In this document: in pieces, positions 7,753-16,976 of the stretch
Position numbering within the stretch: position 1 is the stretch's first letter
How the letters are laid out: the number at the start of each line of letters is the position of its first letter
Assembly: GCA_903832735.1 (NCBI GenBank)
Contig: CAILCO010000042.1
Location: forward strand, 1 to 32,316
Source: an uncultured Sterolibacterium sp.
GTDB lineage: Bacteria; Pseudomonadota; Gammaproteobacteria; Burkholderiales; Rhodocyclaceae
DNA: 32,316 nucleotides
Direction: 5' to 3'
Translations under genes and position numbers: made by a program
Notes under the pieces: generated by a model
Database searches by the model: none
What the model was told of the DNA's origin: nothing
Seen by the model: the letters and a program-made list of their open reading frames with translations, nothing else

Positions 7753-9731
7753 CAGGGCAAATCGTCGGCCCGGCCGCCGCCGCGCGGACCCACCACGCCG
7801 AGCCGGCCCTTCAGGGACGGAACCTTGCCCTCGAACAGCGCCGTGTAATAGACGGCATTGGTCATCACCTTCTTGACGTAATCCCGCGTCTCGCTGAAGG
7901 GGATGGTCTCGGCATAGATGGCGCCTTCCAGCGGCTCTTCCGCACGCCATCTGCGGGCGCGGCCGGGACCGGCATTGTAGGCGGCGGAGGCGAGCACGGG
8001 ATGATTGTCGAGACTGGCCAGCACCATGGAAAGATAATTCGTGCCGAGCGCGACATTGGTTTTCATCTCGCCCGCCTTGCCCGCATGATAGCCCTTCAAA
8101 CCGATCTTCTTCGCCACCCAATTGGCGGTCGCGGGCATCAGTTGCATCAAGCCCTTGGCCCCGACGCCCGACTTGGCATTCATGACAAAACGACTTTCCT
8201 GGCGCATCAAGCCATAGACCCAGCCATGGTCGAGCGCGAGATCCCTGGACTGCGCATCGACCAGGTCGCGAAACGGCGCGGGATAGCGCAGGGCATAGTC
8301 GTGCTGCAGCAGGGTACGATCGGCCGTGCTGATGGCCCGGTCGAAAACTTCGCTGTGCTGCGCCAGCGCTGCGGCGGCAAGCAACTGGCGATCGTCCATG
8401 CCGCGTACCGTCCAGTTCCACTCGCGCACGCCCTCGATGCGCAGGTCCAGTCGGATCAACGCCAGGGCGCGTTTCAAACCCGGGTTGTCGCGAGCGGCGG
8501 CTGCTTCCTCCGCGGTCAACGGCGCAGCGAAGGGCGGCAGCTTGATCGAGCGGCCCAGTTCCTCGCTGGCGAGCATGCCGTAAAAATTCGGCTGGTCGCT
8601 GATGCGCTGATACAGCGAGCGTGCCTCTTCAGTCTGCCTGTGGGCGTCCAGTGCGCGCCCCAGCCAATAGATCCAGGCGGGCTGGCCGGCCAACTGCGGC
8701 GGCATCCGCGCGATCGCCTGCTGCACCTTCGGCCAGTCGTGGGCCCGCAGCGCGGCGCGCGCCTGCCAGGCAATTTGCTCCTCCGAGAGCGGCGCATCCT
8801 GTGCCCACAGGTACCATCTCAACGCCTCTGGCTGGTGGCTTCTCGCCCCGGCCCAGGCGATCTGGCCCCAGGCATAGCCGCGGTCCGCCGCGGAGTATCG
8901 GGCCTGGATTTTCTGCCACGCCTTCGCTGCCGCCGCTGCGTCTATCCGGGCCAGCCGTTCCACGGCATACAGCGTCATCTCGCGATCGACGCGGCGGGAA
9001 TAGGCCACTGCGGAAGCCGCGAGCGGAAACTTGTCGAGATAGCGTTGCGGCTGGTCGGCGATGGCGGCGAGCGTCTTAGCCGGAGGCCTCTGGTTCTGCG
9101 GCAGGTACAGTGCAGTCCGGGTCGCCTGATCGAGTTTCCGCTCTTCCAGCAAACGGCGCACGCGCTCCCATACATCATCCTCGCCGATGCGCCCGGCGGC
9201 GATCAGTTGCGCCATCAGGGGCTGACAGGATTCCGGCAGATCGAGAGCGGCAAGCCACTGCGCCCGCAACTCTTCGAGCACGGCCAGATCATGCTGCAAC
9301 GCCAGTCGGCCCTGCAATTCGTAGCAGGCAAGCTCCTGATCGGGCTGCACCAGCAGCGGATAGCCGCGCTGGAAGACCTGCCACTGGCCGCGCTTGCCCT
9401 GCGCCTTGAGCCACTCGCCCCTCAGCTTTTCGGCCAGATAGGAATCCGCCTGGCTGGCCAGAAAGTCGCCCACCTCGGTCTGCACGGCTTCGTTTTCGAC
9501 GCCGTCATCCGCTATCCTCTGGCGCAATTGCCAGTAACTCACCCAGGGCTCCAACTCGTTGCGCGGACCCGGCAGATTCTGCAGGACCTGCAACTGCCGG
9601 TTCAGCCTGACGCGCTCGCCATTCCTCGCCGCCTCGCGCGCAGCAAGGACATACTCGTCCCCCGAGGCTGCGGCAGCCAGCGAGCAAAGGAACAGCGATA
9701 GCCAAAGCAGGCGCTTCATGTTTATAGTCAC
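7752..9731 (-). CDS. slt: Soluble lytic murein transglycosylase (Slt70-like)
   Basis: The 659-residue periplasmic enzyme cleaves the MurNAc-GlcNAc bond of peptidoglycan to 1,6-anhydro products. A signal peptide (KRLLWLSLFLCSLAAAASG) starts at ATG 9719; GTG 9731, four codons earlier, has the better-spaced GGAACG and is used here. Residues about 30-460 form the long superhelical alpha U-domain typical of Slt70. The C-terminal SLT domain carries the catalytic Glu512 in GLMRQESRF, then GAKGLMQLMPATA and the SAAYNAGPGRARRW motif, so it should be active. The length matches Slt70. It is the first gene of an slt-cca pair and is divergent from the cyclo-ligase gene with only 26 bp between start codons. 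Confidence 0.95.
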   Translation of the reverse strand: MTINMKRLLWLSLFLCSLAAAASGDEYVLAAREAARNGERVRLNRQLQVLQNLPGPRNELEPWVSYWQLRQRIADDGVENEAVQTEVGDFLASQADSYLAEKLRGEWLKAQGKRGQWQVFQRGYPLLVQPDQELACYELQGRLALQHDLAVLEELRAQWLAALDLPESCQPLMAQLIAAGRIGEDDVWERVRRLLEERKLDQATRTALYLPQNQRPPAKTLAAIADQPQRYLDKFPLAASAVAYSRRVDREMTLYAVERLARIDAAAAAKAWQKIQARYSAADRGYAWGQIAWAGARSHQPEALRWYLWAQDAPLSEEQIAWQARAALRAHDWPKVQQAIARMPPQLAGQPAWIYWLGRALDAHRQTEEARSLYQRISDQPNFYGMLASEELGRSIKLPPFAAPLTAEEAAAARDNPGLKRALALIRLDLRIEGVREWNWTVRGMDDRQLLAAAALAQHSEVFDRAISTADRTLLQHDYALRYPAPFRDLVDAQSRDLALDHGWVYGLMRQESRFVMNAKSGVGAKGLMQLMPATANWVAKKIGLKGYHAGKAGEMKTNVALGTNYLSMVLASLDNHPVLASAAYNAGPGRARRWRAEEPLEGAIYAETIPFSETRDYVKKVMTNAVYYTALFEGKVPSLKGRLGVVGPRGGGRADDLP

Positions 9732-9757
9732 GTCATCGTTCCATTCGAGAATAGCAT

Positions 9758-10381
9758 ATGCCAGATCGCGGCAAGCCGCTGGAGCACACGACGGAAACTG
9801 TCGCTAATCGCATCGCTGCCCGTGCCGCCCTGCGCCGAAACATGATTGCACAGCGCGAAGCGCTCGCACCGGCCGACCATGCACAGCGCTCCGAGGCACT
9901 GGCCGCGCATCTGGCAAAGCTTCTGCTGCGCCTCCGGCCGGGCGTGCTCGGCTTCTGCTGGCCGATCCGCGGCGAGTTCGACTGCCGGCCGCTGTTTGCC
10001 CTCCTGGCAGGAACCCGCACCTGTCTGCCCATGGTGGTGGCGCCCGATGCAGCGATGGACTTCCGCGAATGGCGGCCGGACAGCGCCATGCTGATCGACC
10101 GCTATGGCATCCATTATCCCGCCGCTGGGGCCGCCCTCCACCCGGAAATCCTGCTGATGCCGGTCAATGCCTTCGATCGCAAGGGTTTCCGCCTGGGCTA
10201 CGGGGGCGGCTATTTCGACCGGACGCTGGCGGCATTGCATCCCCGCCCTCTGGCTGTCGGCCTGGGCTTCGAACTGGCCCGCGTCGACACCACCCAACCG
10301 GGGCCGTACGACATTGCGCTCGATGCCGTGATCACGGAAGCAGGGCTGGAACTGTTCTCCGGACGCATCCGTAACCCTTGA
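9758..10381 (+). CDS. 5-formyltetrahydrofolate cyclo-ligase
   Basis: The 207-residue protein is a 5-formyl-THF cyclo-ligase (MTHFS, YgfA/Fau family). It uses ATP to convert 5-formyl-THF to 5,10-methenyl-THF in the cytoplasm. The family signatures are present: the N-terminal basic helix RAALRRNMIAQREAL, the substrate loop WPIRGEFDCRPL, and the phosphate-binding GFRLGYGGGYFDRTL near residues 145-160. The ATG at 9758 follows GAGAAT; the first 20 residues are not conserved, so a slightly later start is possible. In many proteobacteria 6S RNA lies just upstream of this gene. Here there is no room, since the divergent slt start lies 26 bp away. It may share folate one-carbon supply with metH, but is not linked to it in an operon. 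Confidence 0.94.
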   Translation: MPDRGKPLEHTTETVANRIAARAALRRNMIAQREALAPADHAQRSEALAAHLAKLLLRLRPGVLGFCWPIRGEFDCRPLFALLAGTRTCLPMVVAPDAAMDFREWRPDSAMLIDRYGIHYPAAGAALHPEILLMPVNAFDRKGFRLGYGGGYFDRTLAALHPRPLAVGLGFELARVDTTQPGPYDIALDAVITEAGLELFSGRIRNP

Positions 10382-10430
10382 CGCAGCTCACTTGGCAACG
10401 TATTTCATTTCGCAAAAGGGCGACGCAAGT

Positions 10431-10457
10431 TAAACTGTCGCCTGCCCCTGACGATAG
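10431..10457 (+). promoter_or_regulatory. Candidate sigma-28 (FliA) promoter before the EAL-HDOD gene
   Basis: TAAACTGT (10431-10438), an 11-bp spacer and GACGATAG (10450-10457) match TAAAGTTT-N11-GCCGATAA at 6 of 8 bases in each half. The predicted transcript would start only a few bases before the GTG at 10469. That implies a leaderless message or a later start codon, which weakens the call. A flagellar-regulon promoter would fit the c-di-GMP genes downstream. Confidence 0.3.
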
Positions 10458-10468
10458 ACAGTGCCACG

Positions 10469-11668
10469 GTGAATATCTTGAACCAATCCGCAACCGCCGC
10501 CGAAGATTTCCCCCTGCTCGCCCTCTCGCCGGTCGCCAATTCCCGGCATTCCTGGGCGGCCCTGATGCTTGCCGGCCTCGTCCCTGCCGATCGCCTCTGG
10601 CTCGACCAGGTGGCTCGCCTGTTCGCGGAATTCGGACTGCAGGAAGCCCTGGGCGGACTGGCCTGCATCCTGCCGCTGACTGATCCCGACAGCCTCGACG
10701 ACGATCTGGCGGCCCTGTTGCCGAGAGACCAGATCGTCCTGCGGATTCCCCTGGAACGCTGCTTGGATCCGGCCGCTGGCGCATCGCTGGAGCGCCTGCG
10801 CGCTCTTGGCTTCCACCTGATGGCCGATGGCCTGCCGGCCGCAGGGCAGGTGCTCCATGCAACGATCAGCGCCGTGGCCAGCGACCGACCCGACCTGCCC
10901 GCTGTGCTCGCCCACCTGCCCGGCCCGCATCTGGCCACTGCCGTGGACAACTCCGAACGCCTCAAGCAGGCGCACAGCGCAGGCTACGCCTGGTTCGCCG
11001 GCGACTATCCGCTCCACCCGGCGCCGGGGAAAGCGCAGCATGGGGGCAGTTCGTCCGCCCTCTTGCTGAAACTGCTGGCGATGGTGGCCTCCGATGCGGA
11101 TTCGCGTGAAATAGAGGCTCTGCTGAAACAGGATCCATCGCTCTCCTACCAGTTGCTCAAGTTGGTCAATTCGGTCAGCTTCTCGCTGTCCACCAAGATC
11201 GCCAACTTCGGCCATGCCATCACCCTGCTCGGCCGCCGTCAGTTGCAGCGCTGGCTGCAACTCCTGATCTACGCCCAACCTGCGAACGAAGACCCCGCCA
11301 GCCCGCTCATGGTCCGCGCCGCGCGACGCGCGAGCCTGATGGAGGCGTTGTGCCAGAAGGTCGGCGGCAGCAAGGACGATCAGGAGCAGGCCTTCATGAC
11401 CGGCATGTTCTCCTTGCTCGACGTGCTCTTCGGCCAACCGCTGGAGAAAATCATCACGCCGCTCAATCTCGGCGACGAAGTAGACGCGGCCCTGTTGAGG
11501 AAGAGCGGCTGGCTGGGCAACTTGTTGAGCCTCGTCGAGGCCTCGGAGCGCGCCCCGACATCGTCCCTCGCCGGCCAATTGGAGGCAGTCATGCTGACCC
11601 CGGCCAACTATGCCCAGGCCGTAGTGCACGCCTGCGGCTGGGCCATCCAGGTCAGCCGGCAAACATGA
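10469..11668 (+). CDS. EAL-HDOD domain protein with degenerate EAL (YuxH-like)
   Basis: The protein has 399 residues. The first 190 residues follow the layout of an EAL domain, for example VLRIPLERCL...LERLRALGFHLMADGL and LATAVDNSERLKQAHSAGYAWFAGDY. The EAL motif, the catalytic DDFG aspartates and the EGVET glutamate are missing or replaced, so phosphodiesterase activity is not expected. Residues about 195-399 form an HDOD domain (LLKLLAMVASDADSREIEALL, DPSLSYQLLKLVNSVSF, ITLLGRRQLQRWLQLL). HDOD proteins act in signalling and motility control in beta- and gammaproteobacteria. The start is GTG 10469 with a weak Shine-Dalgarno; a later start is possible. Its TGA overlaps the ATG of the GGDEF-EAL gene (ATGA), so the two products are probably made together. 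Confidence 0.87.
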   Translation: MNILNQSATAAEDFPLLALSPVANSRHSWAALMLAGLVPADRLWLDQVARLFAEFGLQEALGGLACILPLTDPDSLDDDLAALLPRDQIVLRIPLERCLDPAAGASLERLRALGFHLMADGLPAAGQVLHATISAVASDRPDLPAVLAHLPGPHLATAVDNSERLKQAHSAGYAWFAGDYPLHPAPGKAQHGGSSSALLLKLLAMVASDADSREIEALLKQDPSLSYQLLKLVNSVSFSLSTKIANFGHAITLLGRRQLQRWLQLLIYAQPANEDPASPLMVRAARRASLMEALCQKVGGSKDDQEQAFMTGMFSLLDVLFGQPLEKIITPLNLGDEVDAALLRKSGWLGNLLSLVEASERAPTSSLAGQLEAVMLTPANYAQAVVHACGWAIQVSRQT

Positions 11669-14046
11669 GCGTTCCCCAGCCGGGCGACCTGGCCCAACTC
11701 GCGGCCATCACCGAGCTCACGGAGGCGGCGCAGGCGCGAGATACCGCGGCGCTGGCGCAGATCGTGGGCCGACTGCTGGAAAGCCCGATGCGCGAACTGT
11801 TTGCCGAGCCGCCGCTTGCGCCGGGCTGGGCTCTGGTCGAACCGATAGTTCACCAGGACATTGTCTTCGGCTGCTTCGCTATGTCCGGCCGTGCCGGCGG
11901 TTACGGCGAAACCGAAATTGCGCGTCTGACGATGCTCTCGGCGCTGACCGGGCGACTGCTGCATGTCTTTGCCGGCGCCGAACGTCGCGCCCACGAACTC
12001 AGCCTGGCCGAGGAGAAATATCGCCGCCAGACGCAAATGCTCGACCAGATCCAGGACTCGGTCATCACCATGGATCTGGCCGGCTACATCACCAGTTGGA
12101 ACAACGGCGCCGCGCGGCTGTTCGGCTATAGCGCAGAGGAAGCCATAGGACGCAACATCCTGTTTCTCTATGTCGACGAAAACGAGGAGGACGCTCAATT
12201 CGATGACGACTTCCTCGAGCACGGCGGGCGGGCGATGGAGGTCCGCCGGCGGCGCAAGTCAGGCGAGATTTTCTGGGCCAGCCTGTCGCTCTCCCCAATG
12301 CACGATACCGAGGGACAGGCGATCGGATTGATCGGCTATCTCACCGACATCACCGACCGGCTCGCCACCGCCGAGATGCTGCGCCTGCACGCCCGGATCT
12401 TTCAGAATAGCGAGGAAGGAATCCTCATCGCCGATGCGGAACAAAACATCGTCTCGGTGAACGACGCTTTCTGCCGCATCACCGGTTACACGGGGAAGGA
12501 AATTGTCGGACGACCGATGCGCATGTTCGATACCGATCAACAGGGCGAGGGCTTCTACCGCCGCATGTGGGACGAAATACGCAGCGCCGGCAACTGGAAA
12601 GGCGAAATGCTGGAGTTGAAGAAGAGCGGCGAGAGCTATGCCAAGTGGGCCTCGATCAGCGCCATGAAAAATGATCAGAACCAGCTCACTCACTACTTCT
12701 CGATTTTCAGCGACATCAGCGAGAAAAAACGCGTCGAGGAACGCGTCAATTATCTCGCCTACTATGACGACCTGACCGGCCTGCCCAACCGCAGCCATCT
12801 AAACAGCCTGGTCAGCCAGACGCTGGTCGAGGCGAAGCGCAGCGGCGACAGCGGCGCCCTGTTGTTCATCGACCTGAACCGCTTCAAGCCGATCAACGAC
12901 ACCCTGGGCCACGAGGTCGGCGATCGCTTGCTGAAACAGGTCGGCGAGCGTTTCCGCAAGGCGCTGCGCAGATCTGATGTGGTGGCCAGGATAGGCGGGG
13001 ACGAATTCGTGGCCGGCCTTTTTTCCATCACCCGGCGCGAACATGCGAGCATCGCCGCCCAGAAATTGCTGACAACGCTCGAAGAACCCTTCCTGATCGA
13101 TGGCAACGAACTGCACATGGGCGCCAGCATCGGCATCAGCATCTATCCTGACGATGGCAACGACACCGAGACGCTACTGCGCTATGCCGACCTGGCCATG
13201 TATCGCGCCAAGCAGGCCCGGCAGAGCGGTTTTATGTTCTACAGCCAGGAAATGAATCAGCGCTCCGTGAATCGGCTGATGATAGAAAACGGCCTGCGTC
13301 AGGCGCTCGATCGCGACGAGCTGCTGCTTTATTACCAGCCCAAGGTGAATATCGCCAGCGGTGCAATCGTCGGCGTCGAGGCATTGCTGCGCTGGCGCCA
13401 TCCGGAAAGGGGAATGGTGGCGCCTGACGAGTTCATCCCTGTGGCCGAGGAGACCGGGCTCATCGTGCAGATCGGCGATTGGGTCCTGGAGCAGGCCTGT
13501 ATCCAGGCGCTGGCCTGGCAACAGGCCGATCTGCCGCCGTTCACGATTGCCGTCAATGTCTCGGCGCGCCAGATGAGCGCCAAGCTGCCGCGCGTCATCG
13601 TCGCACTGCTCTCGCGATACGGACTGTCGCCGGAATGGCTGGAGTTGGAGTTGACCGAGAGCATGATGATGCACCGGGCCGACGGCGTCATAGAGCTGAT
13701 GAACGAACTCCACGCGATGGTCATCACGCTCTCCCTCGACGACTTCGGCACCGGCTTCTCCAGCCTGTCCTATCTCAAGCGTTTCCCCATCGACACCCTG
13801 AAGATCGACCGCGCCTTCGTCTCGGGCATCCCGGCTGATTCCGGCGACTGCGCCATTGCCGGCGCCATCGTCAGCATGGCCAAGCAGCTCGGCCACAAGG
13901 TGATCGCAGAAGGCGTCGAAACGGCGGAGCAGCTTGCCTTCCTCAGCCGCCTCGGCTGCGACGAGATCCAGGGCTATCTGTTCTCGCGCCCGCTGCCGGC
14001 GAAGGAATTCGAAGCCCTGCTGCGCTCGGGCCGACGCCTGAACTAA
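11665..14046 (+). CDS. PAS-PAS-GGDEF-EAL cyclic-di-GMP signalling protein
   Basis: The protein has 793 residues and no membrane segment, so it is cytoplasmic. A GAF-like or unassigned N-terminal region covers about 1-110. PAS1 (about 115-235, DSVITMDLAGYITSWNNGA) and PAS2 (about 245-355, EGILIADAEQNIVSVNDAF) follow. The GGDEF domain (about 365-530) has an intact G444-G-D-E-F448 motif and the RxxD inhibitory site (RRSD) five residues before it. The EAL domain (about 540-790) keeps E572 (EALLRW), D692/D693 (DDFGTG), KIDRAF and E749 (EGVET). Both diguanylate cyclase and phosphodiesterase activities are therefore possible, and the net direction is unknown. ATG 11665 overlaps the upstream HDOD gene. 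The 3' end overlaps the convergent aminotransferase gene by 4 bp. Confidence 0.94.
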   Translation: MSVPQPGDLAQLAAITELTEAAQARDTAALAQIVGRLLESPMRELFAEPPLAPGWALVEPIVHQDIVFGCFAMSGRAGGYGETEIARLTMLSALTGRLLHVFAGAERRAHELSLAEEKYRRQTQMLDQIQDSVITMDLAGYITSWNNGAARLFGYSAEEAIGRNILFLYVDENEEDAQFDDDFLEHGGRAMEVRRRRKSGEIFWASLSLSPMHDTEGQAIGLIGYLTDITDRLATAEMLRLHARIFQNSEEGILIADAEQNIVSVNDAFCRITGYTGKEIVGRPMRMFDTDQQGEGFYRRMWDEIRSAGNWKGEMLELKKSGESYAKWASISAMKNDQNQLTHYFSIFSDISEKKRVEERVNYLAYYDDLTGLPNRSHLNSLVSQTLVEAKRSGDSGALLFIDLNRFKPINDTLGHEVGDRLLKQVGERFRKALRRSDVVARIGGDEFVAGLFSITRREHASIAAQKLLTTLEEPFLIDGNELHMGASIGISIYPDDGNDTETLLRYADLAMYRAKQARQSGFMFYSQEMNQRSVNRLMIENGLRQALDRDELLLYYQPKVNIASGAIVGVEALLRWRHPERGMVAPDEFIPVAEETGLIVQIGDWVLEQACIQALAWQQADLPPFTIAVNVSARQMSAKLPRVIVALLSRYGLSPEWLELELTESMMMHRADGVIELMNELHAMVITLSLDDFGTGFSSLSYLKRFPIDTLKIDRAFVSGIPADSGDCAIAGAIVSMAKQLGHKVIAEGVETAEQLAFLSRLGCDEIQGYLFSRPLPAKEFEALLRSGRRLN

Positions 14047-15206
14047 TCAACCAGTGCCGCCTGCATCCGGGCCAAGGCCGCATCGAGCGTGATGCGCGAA
14101 CAGCCGAAGTTGAGGCGGACGAAGCCACGGTAGCGTTCCCCGCCGAAATCCTCGCCATCGGACAAGCCGACGCCGGCTGCCTCGAAGAAGCGCTGCGCAT
14201 GGACGATGCCGCGCCTGCGGCAAAATTCGCGGGCATCGATCCAGGCCAGATAGGTAGCCTCGACATGCGCCATGTGCAGCTCCGGCCAGGCGGCGACGAA
14301 TCCTTCCACGCGCTCGCGGTTGCCGCGCAGATAGACCAGCAGCGCCTCATGCCAGTGACCGGAATCGCGGTAGGCCGCCTCGGTCGCGGCCAGCCCGAGG
14401 ACATTGACATGCGGCACGATGCCCTGCATTGCGGCGCGAAAGTCACGGCGCAGCGCGGCATCGGGAATTACCGCAAAGGCGCAGCCCAGCCCGGGGATGT
14501 TGAAGGTCTTGGACGGCGCCATCAGGGTGATGCTGCGCCGGGCAGCGTCCTCGTCCAGCGCGGCGAAAGGCCGATGACGCCGGCCCGGTTCGAGGATCAG
14601 GCCGCAATGGATTTCGTCGGAGCAGACGACGAGATCGCGGCGTCTCGCGATGGCGGCAATCGCCAGGAGTTCCTCCTCGCTCCAGGCACGCCCTACCGGG
14701 TTGTGCGGATGACAGAGCAGGAACAGCCGGGTGTCGGCGTCGATGGCCGCCTCGGTCGCGGCAAAATCCCAGACCCAGCGACCGCCACTCTGCGCCAGCG
14801 GCGCACTGACGACGCGCCGCCCCGCGTGCTGCGGCGCCGAGAGAAACGGCGGGTAGATCGGCGTGCCGGTGAATACTCCGCTGCCGGGCCGGCCGACCGC
14901 CCGACAGGCGACATTGAGGCCGGTCACCAGACCCGGCAGCCAGACCAGCCACTGCGGCTCGATGGACCACTGATAGGCCAGGGCCAGATGTTCGACCACG
15001 GCATCGGCCAGGGAAGGTGATTCCTCTCCATATCCGAAGACGCCCTTCAGGACGCGGCGCTGCAAGGCATCGAGCACCGCCGGCGGCGCGGCGAAATCCA
15101 TGTCCGCCACCCACAGCGGAATGACTTCTTGGCCGGCATAGCGGTTCCATTTGACCGAGTCGCCGCCGCGGCGATCGATCACGGTGTCGAAGTCGAAAGT
15201 CTGCAT
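14043..15206 (-). CDS. PatB/MalY-type PLP-dependent C-S beta-lyase (cystathionine beta-lyase-like)
   Basis: The 387-residue fold-type I aminotransferase-family enzyme is of the MalY/PatB branch. These proteins cleave cystathionine or cysteine S-conjugates to a thiol, pyruvate and ammonia. FDFDTVIDRRGGDSVKWNRY and PLWVADMDFAAPPAV are the N-terminal hallmarks. HPHNPVGRAW, VCSDEIHCGL (PLP aspartate) and APSKTFNIPGL with PLP-binding Lys233 complete the active site. The ATG at 15206 is chosen because homologues begin at FDF; GTG 15236 is in frame, and neither has a good Shine-Dalgarno. The gene is monocistronic here. It could supply homocysteine to MetH, but the two genes are far apart and that is inference. 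Confidence 0.9.
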   Translation of the reverse strand: MQTFDFDTVIDRRGGDSVKWNRYAGQEVIPLWVADMDFAAPPAVLDALQRRVLKGVFGYGEESPSLADAVVEHLALAYQWSIEPQWLVWLPGLVTGLNVACRAVGRPGSGVFTGTPIYPPFLSAPQHAGRRVVSAPLAQSGGRWVWDFAATEAAIDADTRLFLLCHPHNPVGRAWSEEELLAIAAIARRRDLVVCSDEIHCGLILEPGRRHRPFAALDEDAARRSITLMAPSKTFNIPGLGCAFAVIPDAALRRDFRAAMQGIVPHVNVLGLAATEAAYRDSGHWHEALLVYLRGNRERVEGFVAAWPELHMAHVEATYLAWIDAREFCRRRGIVHAQRFFEAAGVGLSDGEDFGGERYRGFVRLNFGCSRITLDAALARMQAALVD

Positions 15207-15276
15207 GGCATCAGCGAATGGAAAGTTCTCGATCACCAGCTGTTAGCCGCGGCGGAGCGTCGTCATCGTACTGATC

Positions 15277-15308
15277 CGATTCTCTCTTTCAGGCCGGCCT
15301 GAGAATCG
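15277..15308. terminator. Inverted repeat after the chemoreceptor gene
   Basis: CGATTCTC (15277-15284) and GAGAATCG (15301-15308) pair perfectly over 8 bp. They enclose the palindrome AGGCCGGCCT (15291-15300). The structure lies 3 bp beyond the chemoreceptor stop codon (minus strand) and upstream of the aminotransferase start. There is no T-run, so it may be a weak terminator, an mRNA 3' stabiliser, or an operator for the aminotransferase gene. Confidence 0.35.
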
Positions 15309-15310
15309 TT

Positions 15311-16918
15311 TCAATGAAAATAATCGATGGCACGGCGCAATTCATTGGACATCTGCTCCAACTTGTGGGCGGATTCGGCGTTGGATGCCATCTTCACGCT
15401 GCTCTCGTCGGCCATCGCGACGATGTGTTCTACGTTTCGGGCAATTTCCGTTGCGGCGACAGTTTGCTGGTTGGCGGCATTGGCGACATCACGTACCTTG
15501 CCGAGCGAATCAGCGGCCTGATGCTGAATCTCGCCGAGTTTGCTGATGGCCTGGGATGTCAGGCTTAAACCCTCTTCGACCTGCGGCAGGGTTTGCTCCA
15601 TGGCGACGACCACCAACTCCGTTTCATTCTGGATGGCGGCGATCTTCTCGGCGATTTCCGACGTAGCCTTGGTGGTCTTTTCCGCCAGTTTGCGGACCTC
15701 GTCAGCGACCACGGCAAACCCGCGTCCCTGCTCGCCTGCGCGAGCAGCCTCGATCGCGGCATTGAGTGCCAGGAGGTTGGTCTGGTCGGCAATATCCTTG
15801 ATCACATTGGCAATGCTGCCGATATCCTGCGACCGCTGTTCCAGATTCTTGACTTGATCCGAGGACCTCGTGACCGTCTGAGAGACAGCTTCAATCCTGC
15901 CTCCAATATCCTTGATCAGCGTCGTGCCTTCCTGAGCCAAAGTCACCGTTAATTTCGAATTGGCCTCGGTATGGCTGGCTATCTCGGAAACCTCGGTGAC
16001 GCTTACCGTCAATTCCTCAATCGCCGAGGCGGTCGATGTCGTCGCTTCAACCTGCCTGTTCGACGCCGTCTTGAGTTGCGCCGAGGTATTCGAGACTACT
16101 TCCGCCTGTGCCGACAAACTCACCGACAAGCCATCGACCTGGTGCACGACTTCGGACAACTTCTCCTGCATGGTTTGCATCGCCCGAAGAAGTTGCCCGA
16201 CCTCATTTCTTCCGCCCGGCTTGATGACATTATTCAATTTCCCACTGGCGATCCCGGTTGCCACTGACACGGCTTCCGCAAGCGGCAGCGCAATGCTGCG
16301 CGGGACGAAATAGATCAGGGCAAGACAGATCACCAGAACCAGCAGGCTCACTCCCAATGCGAGCCTGCCCGCCGATGTGGCGTATCTGTAGGTATTGTCG
16401 GTTACCTTGACCAGTTGGCTATTGACGCCGTCCAGGAGTTCGGCAAAAGAAGCTTCGAGTGCCTGCGCGGATTTTCGCAATGGCAGCGTGGCCATCAAGC
16501 GCTCCTGGCCGAGGGGAGCGGCTACCATGGTTTGAAATTGCTTCTGGTAGTCTTCCGCAGGTTTGAGCAGCTTTTGCGATGTCTCGGCCAGCTTTCCGGT
16601 ATTCGTCTTCCTGGCCAGCGTATTGACGATATCCAACTCGCTCCGCAATATCGTGGCAAATTCGTTGGCCTTCTTGACTGCCAAGACATCATCGGCATAG
16701 AGCAGGTCTTTTTCGATGCGCCGGCATTCGAGCAAGGCAATCTTGGCGATGTTGCCATGCCTGATCATGGCCGCTTCGTTTTCGATCAAACCTGAAAAGC
16801 TGGTGACCGTTGTGGATAGGGAAAACTCAAAAATAGCACCGAGGATTGCCACCAAAAGAACTATCAGGCCGATTGAGGAACCAATCTTTTTCCCGACTGA
16901 CAAATCACTCCAACTCAT
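15311..16918 (-). CDS. Methyl-accepting chemotaxis protein, four-helix-bundle sensor
   Basis: The 535-residue transmembrane receptor has TM1 near 11-32 and TM2 near 188-212. The periplasmic part between them is all-helical and matches the 4HB_MCP type ([27 protein letters not shown]). A HAMP domain (about 213-265) follows, then a full methyl-accepting signalling domain. The conserved hairpin tip [36 protein letters not shown] lies near residues 378-413. No C-terminal pentapeptide for CheR/CheB is present. GAGGAG lies 6 nt upstream of the ATG. A secreted Cache-domain protein is encoded immediately upstream, separated by a terminator-like hairpin. The ligand is unknown. Confidence 0.94.
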   Translation of the reverse strand: MSWSDLSVGKKIGSSIGLIVLLVAILGAIFEFSLSTTVTSFSGLIENEAAMIRHGNIAKIALLECRRIEKDLLYADDVLAVKKANEFATILRSELDIVNTLARKTNTGKLAETSQKLLKPAEDYQKQFQTMVAAPLGQERLMATLPLRKSAQALEASFAELLDGVNSQLVKVTDNTYRYATSAGRLALGVSLLVLVICLALIYFVPRSIALPLAEAVSVATGIASGKLNNVIKPGGRNEVGQLLRAMQTMQEKLSEVVHQVDGLSVSLSAQAEVVSNTSAQLKTASNRQVEATTSTASAIEELTVSVTEVSEIASHTEANSKLTVTLAQEGTTLIKDIGGRIEAVSQTVTRSSDQVKNLEQRSQDIGSIANVIKDIADQTNLLALNAAIEAARAGEQGRGFAVVADEVRKLAEKTTKATSEIAEKIAAIQNETELVVVAMEQTLPQVEEGLSLTSQAISKLGEIQHQAADSLGKVRDVANAANQQTVAATEIARNVEHIVAMADESSVKMASNAESAHKLEQMSNELRRAIDYFH

Positions 16919-16976
16919 CTTGGGCTCCTCGAAACGGCGTAGTAAGCATGTTGCCGGGCGTTGGCTGAAATGAATA

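Noticed and set aside
7753-8421. Upstream extension of the cca frame to 8421
   Set aside because: It is an out-of-frame reading of slt; the family N-terminus begins exactly at 7752.
8001-9701. 566-codon plus-strand ORF opposite slt
   Set aside because: It is an antisense shadow; slt has a signal peptide, catalytic Glu and full family length.
11350-11664. Upstream extension of the GGDEF-EAL frame
   Set aside because: The extension lies inside the HDOD coding region in another frame; the ATG at 11665 with ATGA coupling is the natural start.
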